A DNA stretch of 64,000 bases from Arthrobacter sp. KBS0703 (GTDB taxonomy: Bacteria > Actinomycetota > Actinomycetes > Actinomycetales > Micrococcaceae): assembly GCF_002008315.2 (NCBI RefSeq), contig NZ_MVDG02000001.1, forward strand, positions 4,216,001 to 4,280,000, given 5' to 3'. Under the pieces are notes generated by a model. It did not search any database. It was not told the DNA's origin and saw only the letters and a list, made by a program, of their open reading frames with translations. The translations under genes were made by a program, and so were the position numbers. The number at the start of each line of letters is the position of its first letter. Position 1 is the first letter of the stretch. Positions 24,789-34,800 of the stretch are shown piece by piece.

Positions 24789-26624
24789 TTACTGGGCGAG
24801 CCGCTGGCCGGTCCAGATTCCTGGAACCGCGGACGGCGGGCTCAGGATGCCGCCGCTGAGGCCAAGGTACTGAACGGAACTGCCGGTCCTCTGCAGGGCC
24901 AGTCCGGCGGAATAGGCGCCCGTGACGTCCGCCAGGGAGCGGATGGCGGTCACATCGCCCCAGCCGCTGGCCACCGCGGCCCTGGCCTCGACCGTGGGCC
25001 ACGGTGTGCCGGATCCCCGGTACAGGAGAACGTTCCCGCCGCCCTGGCGGGCCAGCAGATCCTGGAAACCGTCGCCGTCGAAATCCACCATCGCCAGGCG
25101 CGTCGCCGAGACGCCGGACGCGATCAGCGTGCGCTGAACCAGGTCGCCGCTGCCCCGGTTTGGATACAGCCAGAGGTTTGCCGCGGAGTCCAGGGCCAGG
25201 AGCTGGGGAAGCCGGTTGGCCGAGCACCACCCGCCGACTGCCAGCGTCAGTCCCGCCCAGCCGGACTGGCCGAGCGTGACCGGTGCCAGGAAACCGCCTG
25301 CCAGCGAGCCCGAATGCAGCGTCAGCCGGCCGTCCGCCCACTGCGCCAGCACATCGAAGATGCCGTCGCGCTCCCAGTCCGTGACATAAACGGCCTGGGC
25401 GGCGGCAAATCCCGAACCGGCGACTTCCGCCGGACCAAACAGCCCGTTCCCGAGCGACGGCCGGTTGATCAACTGGCCCGCAGCGTCCACGGACAGCAGG
25501 TCACCGGCACTCCTGATGGCCGCCGTGGCCAGGTCAAGGGTCGGCGGCATGTGCTTGACCAGGGGTTCGCAGACGTCGGCTGGCTGGACCGGGACCGTGG
25601 TGGTGCCGCCCGGGCCGGCGGTGGTCCCGGACGGAAGGGCGCTGTAGCCGAAGAAGTCCACCACGCCCCACATGGTGTAGCGGCCCGGGGTGGTCTGCCA
25701 GTTGCCGTCGGTAAAGGAGATGCCGATGCCCACCACGTTGAACCGCGGATCCGTGAGGATGGCGTTGTGGGCGGGGGAGCCTTTCCACCACTCGACCAGT
25801 TGCGCGGCGTCCCGGTCCCAGCGGACGGCGATGACCTCACCCGCGCCGTTGTTCGGACTGAGCGCCCGTGCATCGGTCCAGAAGCTGGACCGGTGCTCGA
25901 TGACCTCGCGGGAGGCGATGCTGTCCGACCATTCCTGCGCCATGCCCGCGACAGTGGCGTGGTACTTCACGGCGGGGAGGCCCAGGGATGCCCGGTACGT
26001 GTTGATCGCGTTGAAGACGGCAGCGACCTGGGCCGCGTTGCTTTCCGGCACCAGCGCCTCTGGAGTCAGCGTCCGCGGTGCCGATCCGGTGGGCCCCGGC
26101 TGGGCTGGTTCCGGCTGGGCTGCCGTCGGCGGGGAGGGAAGGGCGCCCTCTGGTGCTGACAGCGGCGGGATGGATGCCGGTTCAGGCATACCGGCGGCGG
26201 CCGCGCCTGCTGCATCGACCGCGCCTGCCGCGTCGACCGCCGGCGTCTCTGTGCTGGCCGGTGGGGATGACGGTGCTGGCTGCGTTGCCGCGGAAGGTGA
26301 TGCTGCCGTTGCGGACAGGACCGAGGACGAGCGCGCGGCCGGGGAGCCGGGGGGTCGGCCCCCGAGCCGGCCGTGTTGGCCGTATCGGCCAGCGGCCTCC
26401 CGGTGAGGGAGCTGAGGCGGGCGGCTGCCCCGGTGAGGGAGAAGCGGCGGCCGCTCCGCCTGTCTCTTATACACATCTAGATGTGTATAAGAGACAGGTC
26501 CGGAGGTGAGTGACGCCGCCGGCGCTCCGGCTGATGCAGGTGCCGGATGCCCTCCCGCTGCCGGAGCAGCCAGTGCGAGGGCGCACATGATCGCCACGAC
26601 GGCGTGGGCCGCAATCTTCTTCAA
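24789..26624 (-). CDS. secreted CAP-domain protein with FG-GAP repeats, carrying an adapter
   Basis: An exported protein of about 600 residues. The signal peptide is MKKIAAHAVVAIMCALALAA with AAGGHPAPASA. A long Ala/Pro/Ser linker comes next, then a CAP (SCP/PR1, allergen V5) domain around residues 225-345 (FNAINTYRASLGLPAVKY, WWKGSPAHNAILTDPRFNVV). Next are FG-GAP/VCBS-type repeats with the calcium-site-like DFDGDGFQDLL and DWERDGIFDVL. A Nextera adapter at 26460-26497 sits in the linker and happens not to stop the frame. About 45 residues after it (AERPPLLPHRGSRPPQ) look read in the wrong frame, so more native sequence is altered there. Probable role: cell-wall or surface binding. Confidence 0.85.
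   Translation of the reverse strand: MKKIAAHAVVAIMCALALAAPAAGGHPAPASAGAPAASLTSGPVSYTHLDVYKRQAERPPLLPHRGSRPPQLPHREAAGRYGQHGRLGGRPPGSPAARSSSVLSATAASPSAATQPAPSSPPASTETPAVDAAGAVDAAGAAAAGMPEPASIPPLSAPEGALPSPPTAAQPEPAQPGPTGSAPRTLTPEALVPESNAAQVAAVFNAINTYRASLGLPAVKYHATVAGMAQEWSDSIASREVIEHRSSFWTDARALSPNNGAGEVIAVRWDRDAAQLVEWWKGSPAHNAILTDPRFNVVGIGISFTDGNWQTTPGRYTMWGVVDFFGYSALPSGTTAGPGGTTTVPVQPADVCEPLVKHMPPTLDLATAAIRSAGDLLSVDAAGQLINRPSLGNGLFGPAEVAGSGFAAAQAVYVTDWERDGIFDVLAQWADGRLTLHSGSLAGGFLAPVTLGQSGWAGLTLAVGGWCSANRLPQLLALDSAANLWLYPNRGSGDLVQRTLIASGVSATRLAMVDFDGDGFQDLLARQGGGNVLLYRGSGTPWPTVEARAAVASGWGDVTAIRSLADVTGAYSAGLALQRTGSSVQYLGLSGGILSPPSAVPGIWTGQRLAQ
26460..26497. other. Nextera mate-pair junction adapter (assembly artefact)
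   Basis: The same 38-bp palindrome as at 3260, inside the low-complexity linker of the CAP-domain protein. It marks an unreliable join in the assembly. Confidence 0.97.
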
Positions 26625-26729
26625 AATATCCCCAGCTCTATTTTGGCCGTGTGACGTGAGACCGTCGGCCGGATTGTTCTGGCAACACTAATGGGAGGCG
26701 GGGGCGCCAGCAATGCTATTTTGGAAGGC

Positions 26730-27305
26730 GTGCTGATCTCTGACCGCGACATTCGTGCCGAAATTGATTCCGAACGGATCGTCCTGGACCCTTACGACTC
26801 CGCGATGGTGCAGCCGTCCTCGGTGGACGTCCGGATTGACCGGTTTTTCCGGCTGTTCGACAACCACAAGTACGCGCACATCGACCCCGCGGAAGACCAG
26901 CCCGATCTGACCCGCCTGGTGGAAGTGGACGAGGGCGAACCGTTCATCCTGCACCCCGGCGAGTTCGTGCTCGGCTCGACGTATGAGACCGTGACGCTGC
27001 CGGACGACATCGCCGCCCGGCTCGAGGGCAAGTCCTCGCTCGGCCGGCTGGGCCTGCTGACGCACTCCACTGCCGGCTTCATCGACCCCGGGTTCTCCGG
27101 CCACGTCACGCTGGAGCTGTCCAACATGGCCACGCTGCCCATCAAGCTGTGGCCCGGCATGAAAATCGGCCAGCTCTGCTTCTTCCGGCTGACCTCCGCC
27201 GCGGAACACCCCTACGGTTCCGGCGAATACGGCAACCGCTACCAGGGCCAGCGCGGACCCACGGCGAGCCGCAGCCACCTGAACTTCCACCGCACGGACA
27301 TCTAG
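26730..27305 (+). CDS. dcd: dCTP deaminase
   Basis: Dcd converts dCTP to dUTP, feeding dTMP synthesis. The 191-residue protein shows the trimeric dUTPase-like fold motifs: [14 protein letters not shown], the PGEFVLGST strand and the catalytic [20 protein letters not shown] segment (Ser-Ser-Leu-Gly-Arg and Glu). The C-terminal [17 protein letters not shown] closes the active site. Actinobacterial members are often bifunctional and also cleave dUTP, which the sequence does not settle. The GTG at 26730 has GGAAGG just upstream. It is divergent from the CAP protein. Confidence 0.96.
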   Translation: MLISDRDIRAEIDSERIVLDPYDSAMVQPSSVDVRIDRFFRLFDNHKYAHIDPAEDQPDLTRLVEVDEGEPFILHPGEFVLGSTYETVTLPDDIAARLEGKSSLGRLGLLTHSTAGFIDPGFSGHVTLELSNMATLPIKLWPGMKIGQLCFFRLTSAAEHPYGSGEYGNRYQGQRGPTASRSHLNFHRTDI

Positions 27306-27335
27306 CTCCGCTTCTGGCTTTCTTGTGGCCGAGGC

Positions 27336-27391
27336 GTGAGATCTCGGCACTTAGGCTCCGCGTAAGTCCCGAGACCTCACGCATCGATGAG
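27336..27391. repeat. 56-bp direct repeat, copy 1 (contains a hairpin)
   Basis: 53 of 56 bases are identical to the copy at 28404-28459, and the two flank the AbiEi-like gene. Inside the repeat, gtgagatctcggcactta and the complement of taagtcccgagacctcac form a nearly perfect 18-bp stem with a short loop. The unit is therefore itself a palindromic element. Confidence 0.9.
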
Positions 27392-27466
27392 GCGCCGGCC
27401 GGGGCACTCCTCCTCCCCACTGTGGATAACCGGAACGAGACTGTCTGAGTGTGCCCAGAATGGGCC

Positions 27467-28407
27467 ATGAGGAAGCCGCGACCCTTGCCCGACGAGCTCG
27501 CGGGCAGGTCCTTCACATTGGCAGAGCAGCTTGCTGCCGGCGTGGCGCCGCACCGCGCATGGAGCAGCGATATCCGTGTGGCGAGCCGCGGCGTGCGCGT
27601 ACCGTGGGCGGCAGAACAGAGCCTCCTGCACACCTGCCGCCTACTCACGGGAATCTGTCCGTCAACCGCTTGCTGCCTCGGCACAGCGGGCTTGCTCCTC
27701 CGATGCCCGCTGCCATGGAACATCCAGAATGACCTTCGCGTGCATCTGGCCCGGGTGGATGGCGGAACGCGGCCTGTGCGGAAGGGAGTAGCCGGCCACC
27801 GCCTGGAGCTGCGGGCCGAGGACGTCACAAAGCTCGACGGCGTTCCCCTCACCAGTCCGGCGAGGACCTGGCTCGACCTGGCTTCGGTCCTGGACATAGA
27901 GGACCTCGTGGCCGCTGCGGACTTCTTCATCTGCAGCCAATCCCGGAGTTTCGGTCGAAACCGTCTGGCTCTCTGTTCGTTGGCTGATCTCCGAAGCCAG
28001 GTGGAAGGCAACCGTGGTGCCCGGGGCATCCGGAAGGCAAAGACCGCGCTTGAGCTGGCACGCGCCGGGGCAGACTCCGCGCCGGAGACGAAACTCCGCT
28101 TGGCCATCGGCAGGCTTGGACTTCCTGAACCTGCCCTGGGCTACGTGATCACGGATTCCACGGACTGGAGCTTGCCTGGCCGGACTTGGCTTTCCCGGAG
28201 TTCAAGGTCGCGGTGAACTACGATGGCCGGCACCACCTGGAACCTCGCCAGCGGGACCTGGATATCCGGCGGGACGAGTCGATAGCCGCGATCGGCTGGA
28301 CGTCGGTGACGGTGACCGCGGCCCACGTGAAGGCGTGGGGCTTTGACGGCAGCGCGCACCGGGTCCTGGACGCCCTGGTCCGCAGGGGTTGGTGCATCGA
28401 GAGGTGA
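27467..28407 (+). CDS. AbiEi/DUF559-like protein, frame broken by one missing base
   Basis: The N-terminal part (ATG 27467; LPDELAGRSFTLAEQLAAGV) and the middle part (VTKLDGVPLTSPARTWLDLA) follow orphan 'type IV toxin-antitoxin AbiEi-like / DUF559' proteins, common and numerous in Micrococcaceae. Adding one G at 28161-28163 joins this to ELAWPDLAFPEFKVAVNYDG and a C-terminal Vsr/DUF559-like nuclease fold ending at 28407. In active members the strand before YDG usually has Glu (VEYDG); here it is Asn, so nuclease activity is doubtful. The gene sits between two 56-bp direct repeats, and its stop codon lies inside the second one. No partner gene is present. Confidence 0.6.
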
Positions 28408-28459
28408 GATCTCGGCACTTAGGCTCCGTGTAAGTCGCGGGACCTCACGCATCGATGAG
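28404..28459. repeat. 56-bp direct repeat, copy 2
   Basis: Second copy of the repeat at 27336, with 3 differences. It overlaps the last codons of the AbiEi-like gene and ends 7 bases before the stop codon of the antiporter gene on the other strand. Its stem may also act as a terminator for these convergent genes. Confidence 0.9.
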
Positions 28460-28465
28460 CGGGGC

Positions 28466-29650
28466 TTAGGCCGGGACCGGCTCCGGACGCGCGCGCCGCG
28501 TGAACTTCTTGACCACAGGCTCGATGTAGCGGGCGGCCAGCGGACCGAGGATCGCCATGAGCAGGACGTACGCCGTGGCAAGGGCCGCCAACTCCGCCTC
28601 AACCACCCCCGAGGTCACCGCCAGGCCTGCGATGACGATCGAAAATTCGCCGCGTGCAATCAGGGCCGCACCGGCACGGAACCGGCCGGGCCGTGCAATC
28701 CCGACCCGTTTGGCCGCCCAGACTCCAGTGATGATCTTCGTCGCGGCGGTGATGACGGCCAGGACCAGCGCCCAGCCGAGCACCGGCGGAATGGACGCGG
28801 GATCGGTGTTGAGACCGAAGGCCACGAAGAAGATGGCCGCGAACAGGTCGCGCAATGGCTCAAGGATCTGGGTCGCGCTGTGCGCCGTGGCTCCGGAAAT
28901 CGCAATGCCGAGCATGAACGCACCCACCGCTGCCGAGACCTGCAGGGCCGCGGCCACGCCGGCTACCAGGAGCGCGGCGCCCAGCAGGTTGAGCAGGAAA
29001 ACCTCGGAATTTTCGCTGTGCACGGCCTTCGACACACGGTGCCCGTGCCGCAGCGCAACCAGCAGCACCACCGTGACGACGGCCAGTGAAATGCCCACGG
29101 TCTGCAGGCCGCCCAGGAAACTGACGCCGGCAAGGGTGGCGGTGAGGATGGGCAGGTAAACCGCCATGGCCAGGTCCTCGAACACCAGGATCGAGAGGAT
29201 CACGGGAGTTTCCCTGTTGCCGATACGGCCAAGGTCGGTGATGACCTTGGCCGCAATGCCGGACGATGAAATATACGTGACCCCGCCCATCACCATGGCC
29301 CCCACCAGGCCCCAGCCGAGCAGCACGGCAAGGCCCGCGCCCGGGAGGAAGTTCAGGACCAGGTCCAGGACGCCGGCCTGCCACGACCTCCGCAGTCCGG
29401 TCACGAGCTCAGTGGCCGTATATTCCAAACCGAGCATAAGTAGGAGCAGGATGACGCCGATTTCGCCGGACAGATGGGCGAACTCCTTCATGCCGCTGAG
29501 TTCCACAAAGCCACCGGCCCCGAAGCACAGGCCGCCCACCAGATATAGGGGGATGGGGGACATTCCGATCCGGCCGGCCAGCCTGGCCAGCAGGCCGAGG
29601 CAGAACACGACCGCCCCCAGTTCGATGAGAGTCAGGGCCAGGCGGTCCAT
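28466..29650 (-). CDS. khtU: cation/proton antiporter of the CPA2 family (KhtU-like)
   Basis: A 394-residue membrane protein with about 12 hydrophobic segments. Typical CPA2 features are LGLEYTATELVTGL, the discontinuous helix motif YISSSGIAAKVITDL and ARGEFSIVIAGLAV near the C-terminus. There is no cytoplasmic TrkA-N domain; the regulatory part is on the separate 160-residue gene just upstream, the arrangement of KhtTU (YhaTU), a K+/H+ antiporter pair. The genes are separated by 5 bp. Expected role: potassium or sodium efflux and pH balance. The ion preference is inferred from the partner. Confidence 0.88.
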   Translation of the reverse strand: MDRLALTLIELGAVVFCLGLLARLAGRIGMSPIPLYLVGGLCFGAGGFVELSGMKEFAHLSGEIGVILLLLMLGLEYTATELVTGLRRSWQAGVLDLVLNFLPGAGLAVLLGWGLVGAMVMGGVTYISSSGIAAKVITDLGRIGNRETPVILSILVFEDLAMAVYLPILTATLAGVSFLGGLQTVGISLAVVTVVLLVALRHGHRVSKAVHSENSEVFLLNLLGAALLVAGVAAALQVSAAVGAFMLGIAISGATAHSATQILEPLRDLFAAIFFVAFGLNTDPASIPPVLGWALVLAVITAATKIITGVWAAKRVGIARPGRFRAGAALIARGEFSIVIAGLAVTSGVVEAELAALATAYVLLMAILGPLAARYIEPVVKKFTRRARPEPVPA

Positions 29651-29655
29651 GACGC

Positions 29656-30138
29656 TCAGCCGTTGCGCAGGATATCGGCCGCTGAATCAAGGCCTTCTTG
29701 CGTGCCGACTGCGACGAGGAGATCGCCGGAGTGAAGGACGACGTCGGGCCCGGGCGAGGGGACCACCTCACCCTCCCGCATGATCGCCACAATCGAAACG
29801 CCGCACCGGGTGCGGATGCATGCCTTGCCCATGGGCTGGTTCTGGAAGGGCGAATCCGGGGCGATGGAGAACTGCCGGGTGACGATGCCCGGGACTTCCC
29901 GGTGCGCCTCGGTGAGCTTCATGGCCAGGTGCTGGCCGCCCAGCAGGTTGCCCAGCGTGGCGGCTTCATCGCCGGTTAGCGGAATCGAGGCCTGGCAGGT
30001 GTCGGGATCGTCCCAGGTGGAAATGAACAATTCTGTCTGGCCTTCGCGGAGTTCCACCACTCCGATCCTCCGGCCGGAGGCTGTCATGAAATCTTTGCGC
30101 CTGCCGAGGCCCGGGAGATCCGTCTCTTCCACGTTCAT
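29656..30138 (-). CDS. khtT: antiporter regulatory subunit with TrkA-C domain (KhtT-like)
   Basis: A 160-residue soluble protein. Residues 1-70 form the N-terminal beta-rich part typical of KhtT (MNVEETDLPGLGRRKDFMTA). Residues 75-158 are an RCK_C/TrkA-C domain, ending in the usual GVSIVAIMREGEVVPSPGPD and LHSGDLLVAVGTQEGLD pattern. In the Bacillus pair this domain binds nucleotides such as c-di-AMP and gates KhtU; that role is taken from the family. It is the first gene of a two-gene operon with the antiporter. Confidence 0.87.
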   Translation of the reverse strand: MNVEETDLPGLGRRKDFMTASGRRIGVVELREGQTELFISTWDDPDTCQASIPLTGDEAATLGNLLGGQHLAMKLTEAHREVPGIVTRQFSIAPDSPFQNQPMGKACIRTRCGVSIVAIMREGEVVPSPGPDVVLHSGDLLVAVGTQEGLDSAADILRNG

Positions 30139-30157
30139 AGCATCAGCCTAGTCCGCT

Positions 30158-30215
30158 AACGGACATTTACGGCCCGATTCGCGCCGGAAACGGAGGCTTA
30201 AGTGTCCGTTCGCGC
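30158..30215. repeat. dispersed intergenic palindrome, copy A
   Basis: The left arm aacggacatttacggccc (30158-30175) pairs imperfectly with the right arm ggcttaagtgtccgtt (30195-30210). The 21-bp right end (30195-30215) is exactly complementary to 45880-45900 in another intergenic region. It separates the antiporter operon from the UMF1 gene. Confidence 0.75.
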
Positions 30216-30240
30216 CCGGCGTTGGCGCCGGGACTTCGCG

Positions 30241-31644
30241 CTAGGACTGGGGGACGACGGCGATCTCGGTTTCGGTGGGCGCCTTCACCGGGAGGAGGAC
30301 CAGGAACCCGGCAAGGATCACCACCATGATGCCCAGGATGCCCCAGCGCTGGGCCTCCCCTTCGGCCACCAGGGGAGTGGCCACGGCGATGCAGAGCGTG
30401 AACAGTGTGGGCGCCAGGAAGCTGACGGCCCGGCCCGTCGTCGCGTACAGGCCAAAAAGTTCGCCGGATTCGCCCTGTGGGGCCAGCCGGGCCAGGTAGG
30501 CGCGGGAGGACGCCTGGGCCGGGCCCACGAACAGGCAGAGGAAGAGCCCGAACACCCAGAACGTGGTGCTGCCTGCCCACTCCATCCCGAAGAAGACGTA
30601 AGCGCCGTTGCCCAGCACCAGGATCACGCTGCCCGCGACCAGCAGCCCCGTCAGCGATCCAAGGATCACCGCTTTCGGGCCGACCCTGTCGTCCAGGAAG
30701 CCGCCGATGATGGCGCCCACGGCCGCCACGACATTGCCGAAGATGGCGAAGAAGATGACCTGCGACAGCTCGAAGCCGAAGGTTCCCGCCGCGATGATCC
30801 CGCCGAACGTGAACACGGCGGCCAGCCCGTCGCGGAAGATGGCGCTGGCGAGCAGGAAGAAGATGGTGTGCGGGCTGGTCCGGTAGATCGCCTTGATCCG
30901 CCGGCCCAGCAGCCCGTAGGAGGCCAGGAACCCGAGGCGGGCACCGCGCTGGGGCTTGGGCAGCTCCGGGACCGCGAAGAGCACGGGCAGCGCGAAGATG
31001 AAGAACCACAGGGCAGAGAACACCGCCACGAGCCGGATGTTGAGGCTGTCCTGGGTTGAGGCGCCAAACCATTCAAAACGGGGCTGGACGAAGAGCTGGA
31101 GGACAATCAGCAGGGCCACGATGCCGCCCAGGTAGCCCATGCCCCAGCCGAAGCCGCTGATTTTGCCGATGTTCCGCGGCGTGGAAATTTGCGCCAGCAT
31201 CGCGTTGTAGTTGACGCCCGCGAACTCGAAGAACACGTTGGCCAGGGCGATCAGTGAAACCCCCAGGAGGAGGAACTCCGGCCGGGGAAACACGAAAAAG
31301 CACAGGGCGGTCAGGAGGGCGACGGCGGCCGTGTTGACTCCCAGCCACAGCTTGCGCCGTCCGCCGGTATCCGAGCGCTGGCCGGTGACGGGTGCGAGCA
31401 GGGCGATCGCCGCCCCTGCGACGGCCAGCGCCCCGCCAAGCACCGCCGAGGCCTGGTCCTCGCCGCCGAAGGCCTTGGAGGTCAGGTACACGGTGAAGAC
31501 GAACGTGGTCATGACCGCGTTGAACGCGGCGGACCCCCAGTCCCACGCCGCCCAGGCAAGGATGCGTCCCTTGCTGGATGCCTGGTTCCCGGCTTCGAGG
31601 TCCGAGGACGGCTGCGTGGCTTCGGGCGCGGCGGCGGAGTTCAT
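30241..31644 (-). CDS. UMF1-family MFS transporter
   Basis: A 467-residue protein with 12 hydrophobic segments. The opening ILAWAAWDWGSAAFNAVMTT is the signature of the UMF1 family (bacterial relatives of the vacuolar effluxer Atg22). Other family traits are FEFAGVNYNAMLAQISTP and ISGFGWGMGYLGGIVALL near the middle. Transported compounds are poorly known; amino-acid or metabolite export is a guess from Atg22. Its first 25 residues are a soluble Ala/Ser/Glu-rich tail. It is divergent from the Mrp cluster, with 191 bp between them. Confidence 0.88.
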   Translation of the reverse strand: MNSAAAPEATQPSSDLEAGNQASSKGRILAWAAWDWGSAAFNAVMTTFVFTVYLTSKAFGGEDQASAVLGGALAVAGAAIALLAPVTGQRSDTGGRRKLWLGVNTAAVALLTALCFFVFPRPEFLLLGVSLIALANVFFEFAGVNYNAMLAQISTPRNIGKISGFGWGMGYLGGIVALLIVLQLFVQPRFEWFGASTQDSLNIRLVAVFSALWFFIFALPVLFAVPELPKPQRGARLGFLASYGLLGRRIKAIYRTSPHTIFFLLASAIFRDGLAAVFTFGGIIAAGTFGFELSQVIFFAIFGNVVAAVGAIIGGFLDDRVGPKAVILGSLTGLLVAGSVILVLGNGAYVFFGMEWAGSTTFWVFGLFLCLFVGPAQASSRAYLARLAPQGESGELFGLYATTGRAVSFLAPTLFTLCIAVATPLVAEGEAQRWGILGIMVVILAGFLVLLPVKAPTETEIAVVPQS

Positions 31645-31835
31645 ACGGCGATGCTATCCGCCCGCGGCGAACACCGGACGGAAACTCTCCCGTGGGCTGG
31701 CGAAACATGGGCTAACTTCGCGCCCCGGCGGGAAAACTGTCCGTGCCCCCTTGATAAACTGTCCGGACCGAACCCAACGAATGACCGCCTGCTCCAACCT
31801 TTGACAATCGAATTTCTGACTTTGCGGAGATACCA

Positions 31836-34800
31836 GTGATCACAGTCCTTGCCGTGCACTTTGCAGTGGCTGCTGTGGCGCCGTTCATCTTCCGGAAATT
31901 CCGCCGGAGTTCGTTTTACGCCCTGGCCGCCGTGCCTGCCGGTTCCTTCGTGTGGCTGCTCCTTCAGTACGGCGCCGTCTACGGGCCCGCCGCGGAGTCC
32001 GCCGGAGCAGGCGCTGGCCAATCTGCCGAAACCATCCCCTGGATTCCCGGCCTCGGCATCGAGTTCGCGTTCCGCATGGATGCCCTCGCGTGGGTCATGT
32101 CCCTCCTGGTGCTCGGTGTGGGCGCGCTGGTGCTGGTCTACTGCGCCGGCTATTTCAAGAACAAGGACAGCTACCTGGGCGGGTTCGGTGCCCAGCTCCT
32201 GGCTTTCGCCGGGGCCATGTTCGGGCTGGTCACCGCGGATGACCTGCTGATGCTCTTCATCTTCTGGGAACTCACCACCGTCCTGTCCTACCTCCTGATC
32301 GGGTACGCACGCACGCGGTTGGCGGCCCGCCGGTCCGCCCTGCAGGCGCTCATGGTCACCACTGCCGGCGGCCTGGCGATGCTCGTCGGGCTGATCATGC
32401 TTGGCACCAGCGCGGGGACCTACCGGATTTCGGCCATCCTGGCGCGGGCGCCGGAGCTCGTGACCGGGGAGGCAGCAGGCGCCGTGGGCGCCGCCGTCGT
32501 TCTGATCCTGATCGGTGCGGTCACCAAGTCCGCGCTGGTTCCCTTCCACTTCTGGCTCCCGGGAGCCATGGCGGCACCCACCCCCGTCAGCGCCTACCTG
32601 CACGCGGCCGCCATGGTGAAAGCCGGCGTCTACATCGTGGCCCGCCTGGCCCCGGGGTTCACCGACACCGCGTTCTGGCTGCCCATGGTCCTGGGGCTAG
32701 GGCTGGCCACCATGCTGGTGGGCGGCTACCGGGCCCTGCGCCAGACGGACATCAAGCTGATCCTGGCCTACGGCACCGTCAGCCAGCTCGGCTTCCTCAC
32801 CATGGTCGTCGGGCTCGGAAAACCCGACGCGGCGCTCGCCGGCCTCGCCATGCTGCTCGCCCACGGACTCTTCAAGGCCACGTTGTTCCTGGTGGTCGGA
32901 ATCATCGACCACCAGGCCGGCACCCGCGACATCCGCGAGCTCTCCGGCGTCTTCCGGTCCTCCCGCGCCCTCGCCGTGGTGGCCGGGGTCGGCGCCGCGT
33001 CCATGGCCGGCGTGCCGCTGCTGGGCGGTTTCGTGGCCAAGGAGTCCGTGCTCGAAGCGTTCGTCCACTTCGCCGGCGATCCGGACTACGGGCCCTGGGG
33101 CGCGGTGGTGCTCGCAGGTGTGGTGGCCGGTTCGGTGCTCACGTTTGCCTACAGCGCGCGGTTCATGTGGGGCGCCTTCGCCGTGAAACCCGGAGTGGAC
33201 CGCACGCCGTTCACACCCATCAGGCCGTCCTTCCTGGCGGCGCCGGCCATCCTGAGCGTCCTGACCGTCGCCTACGGTCTCTGGCCAGCTCCGGTGGACG
33301 GCTGGATCCAGCCGTATGCGGCGCTGTTCGCCGGGGGAGCGTCCGACGCCGGCACTGCGGCAGCCGCCGCGGGCCACCTGTCGCTGTGGCACGGATTCAC
33401 CCCCGCGCTGGGGCTGACGGCGGTGACGTTCGCGCTCGGCGCGGCCATGTTCTACGGTCGCGTGCTCGTTGACCGCGCACAGAGCGCCGTCCCGGCATGG
33501 GTCGACGCCGACCGCGGCTACCAACTGACCATCGGCGCCCTGGACGACGTCGCCGTCTGGATCACCGGACGCACGCAGCGCGGTTCGCTGTACTTCTACC
33601 TCGCCGTGATCCTGAGCGTCGCCTTCGTGCTCCCGCTGACCGCCCTGATCGCGGCGAACAAGCCGCTGCCGGAGGGCCTGTACTTCGTGGATCCCAACTC
33701 CCCGCTGCAGCTGGTGGCGGGAGCGGGGATCGTGATCGGGGCGCTGGCCGCCGTCCGGGCCAACAAGCGGTTCCTCGCGGTGCTCATGGTCTCGGTGACC
33801 GGGTACGGCATCGCCCTGATGTTCGCGCTCCAGGGTGCGCCTGACCTCGCGTTGACGCAGATGCTCGTGGAAACGATCATCCTCGTTGCGTTCGTGCTCG
33901 CCATGCGCAGCCTTCCCGCCGAACTGCGGGACCGCACCGGTGGCAAGTACAGGGTGGTCCGCGTGATCATCGGGCTGGCCTTCGGCGTCACCATGATATT
34001 CGTCGCCATCCACGCCATGGGCGCCCGCATCGCCACTCCGGTGTCCCTGGAGTTCCCGAAACTCGCCTATGAGGGCGGCGGCGGGCTGAACGTCGTCAAC
34101 GTCACCCTCGTCGACATCCGGGTGTGGGACACGTTCGGCGAAATTTCCGTGCTGGCGCTGGCCGCCACGGGCGTCGCCAGCCTGATCTTCGTCAGGGGCC
34201 GCGGTGACCGGATCCGCACGTCGTCGACCGTTGCCGAGGGCACCGTTGGCCGCCGGACCGGCGTCGACAAGTCTTCCCGGGACGGCGCGGCACTGGCCCT
34301 GAGCCGGAAATTTGCCGACTCGACGCGGGACGCCTGGCTGGTTGCCGGCCGCACGCTCGCGCCGGAGCGGCGCTCCATCATCTTCGAGGTGGTCACCCGG
34401 CTGATCTTCCATTCGATGATCATCTTTTCCCTGTACCTGCTCTTGGCGGGCCACAACCTTCCAGGCGGCGGCTTCGCCGGCGGGCTCATGGCGGGCCTGG
34501 CGCTGACGCTCCGGTACCTGGCCGGCGGCCGCTTTGAGCTGCGGGAGGCCACGCCCATCAGCGCGGGAACACTGCTGGGAATCGGACTGGCGACGGCGGC
34601 GGCCTCCGGCGTTGCTCCCGTCCTCCTGGGCGGCGAGGTCTTCCAGAGCGCCATCCTCCAGTTCTGGCTGCCGGTCTTCGGCGACATCAAGTTCGTCACG
34701 TCCACCATTTTCGACATCGGCGTCTACATCGTGGTGATCGGGCTGGTGCTCGATGTGCTGCGGAGCCTGGGCGCGGAGATCGACGAACACTTTGAGGAAC

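Noticed and set aside
27336..28459. Integrase att sites or a genomic island bounded by direct repeats
   Set aside because: No integrase, transposase or tRNA lies at the ends, and only one gene is enclosed. It is kept as a repeat-flanked gene only.
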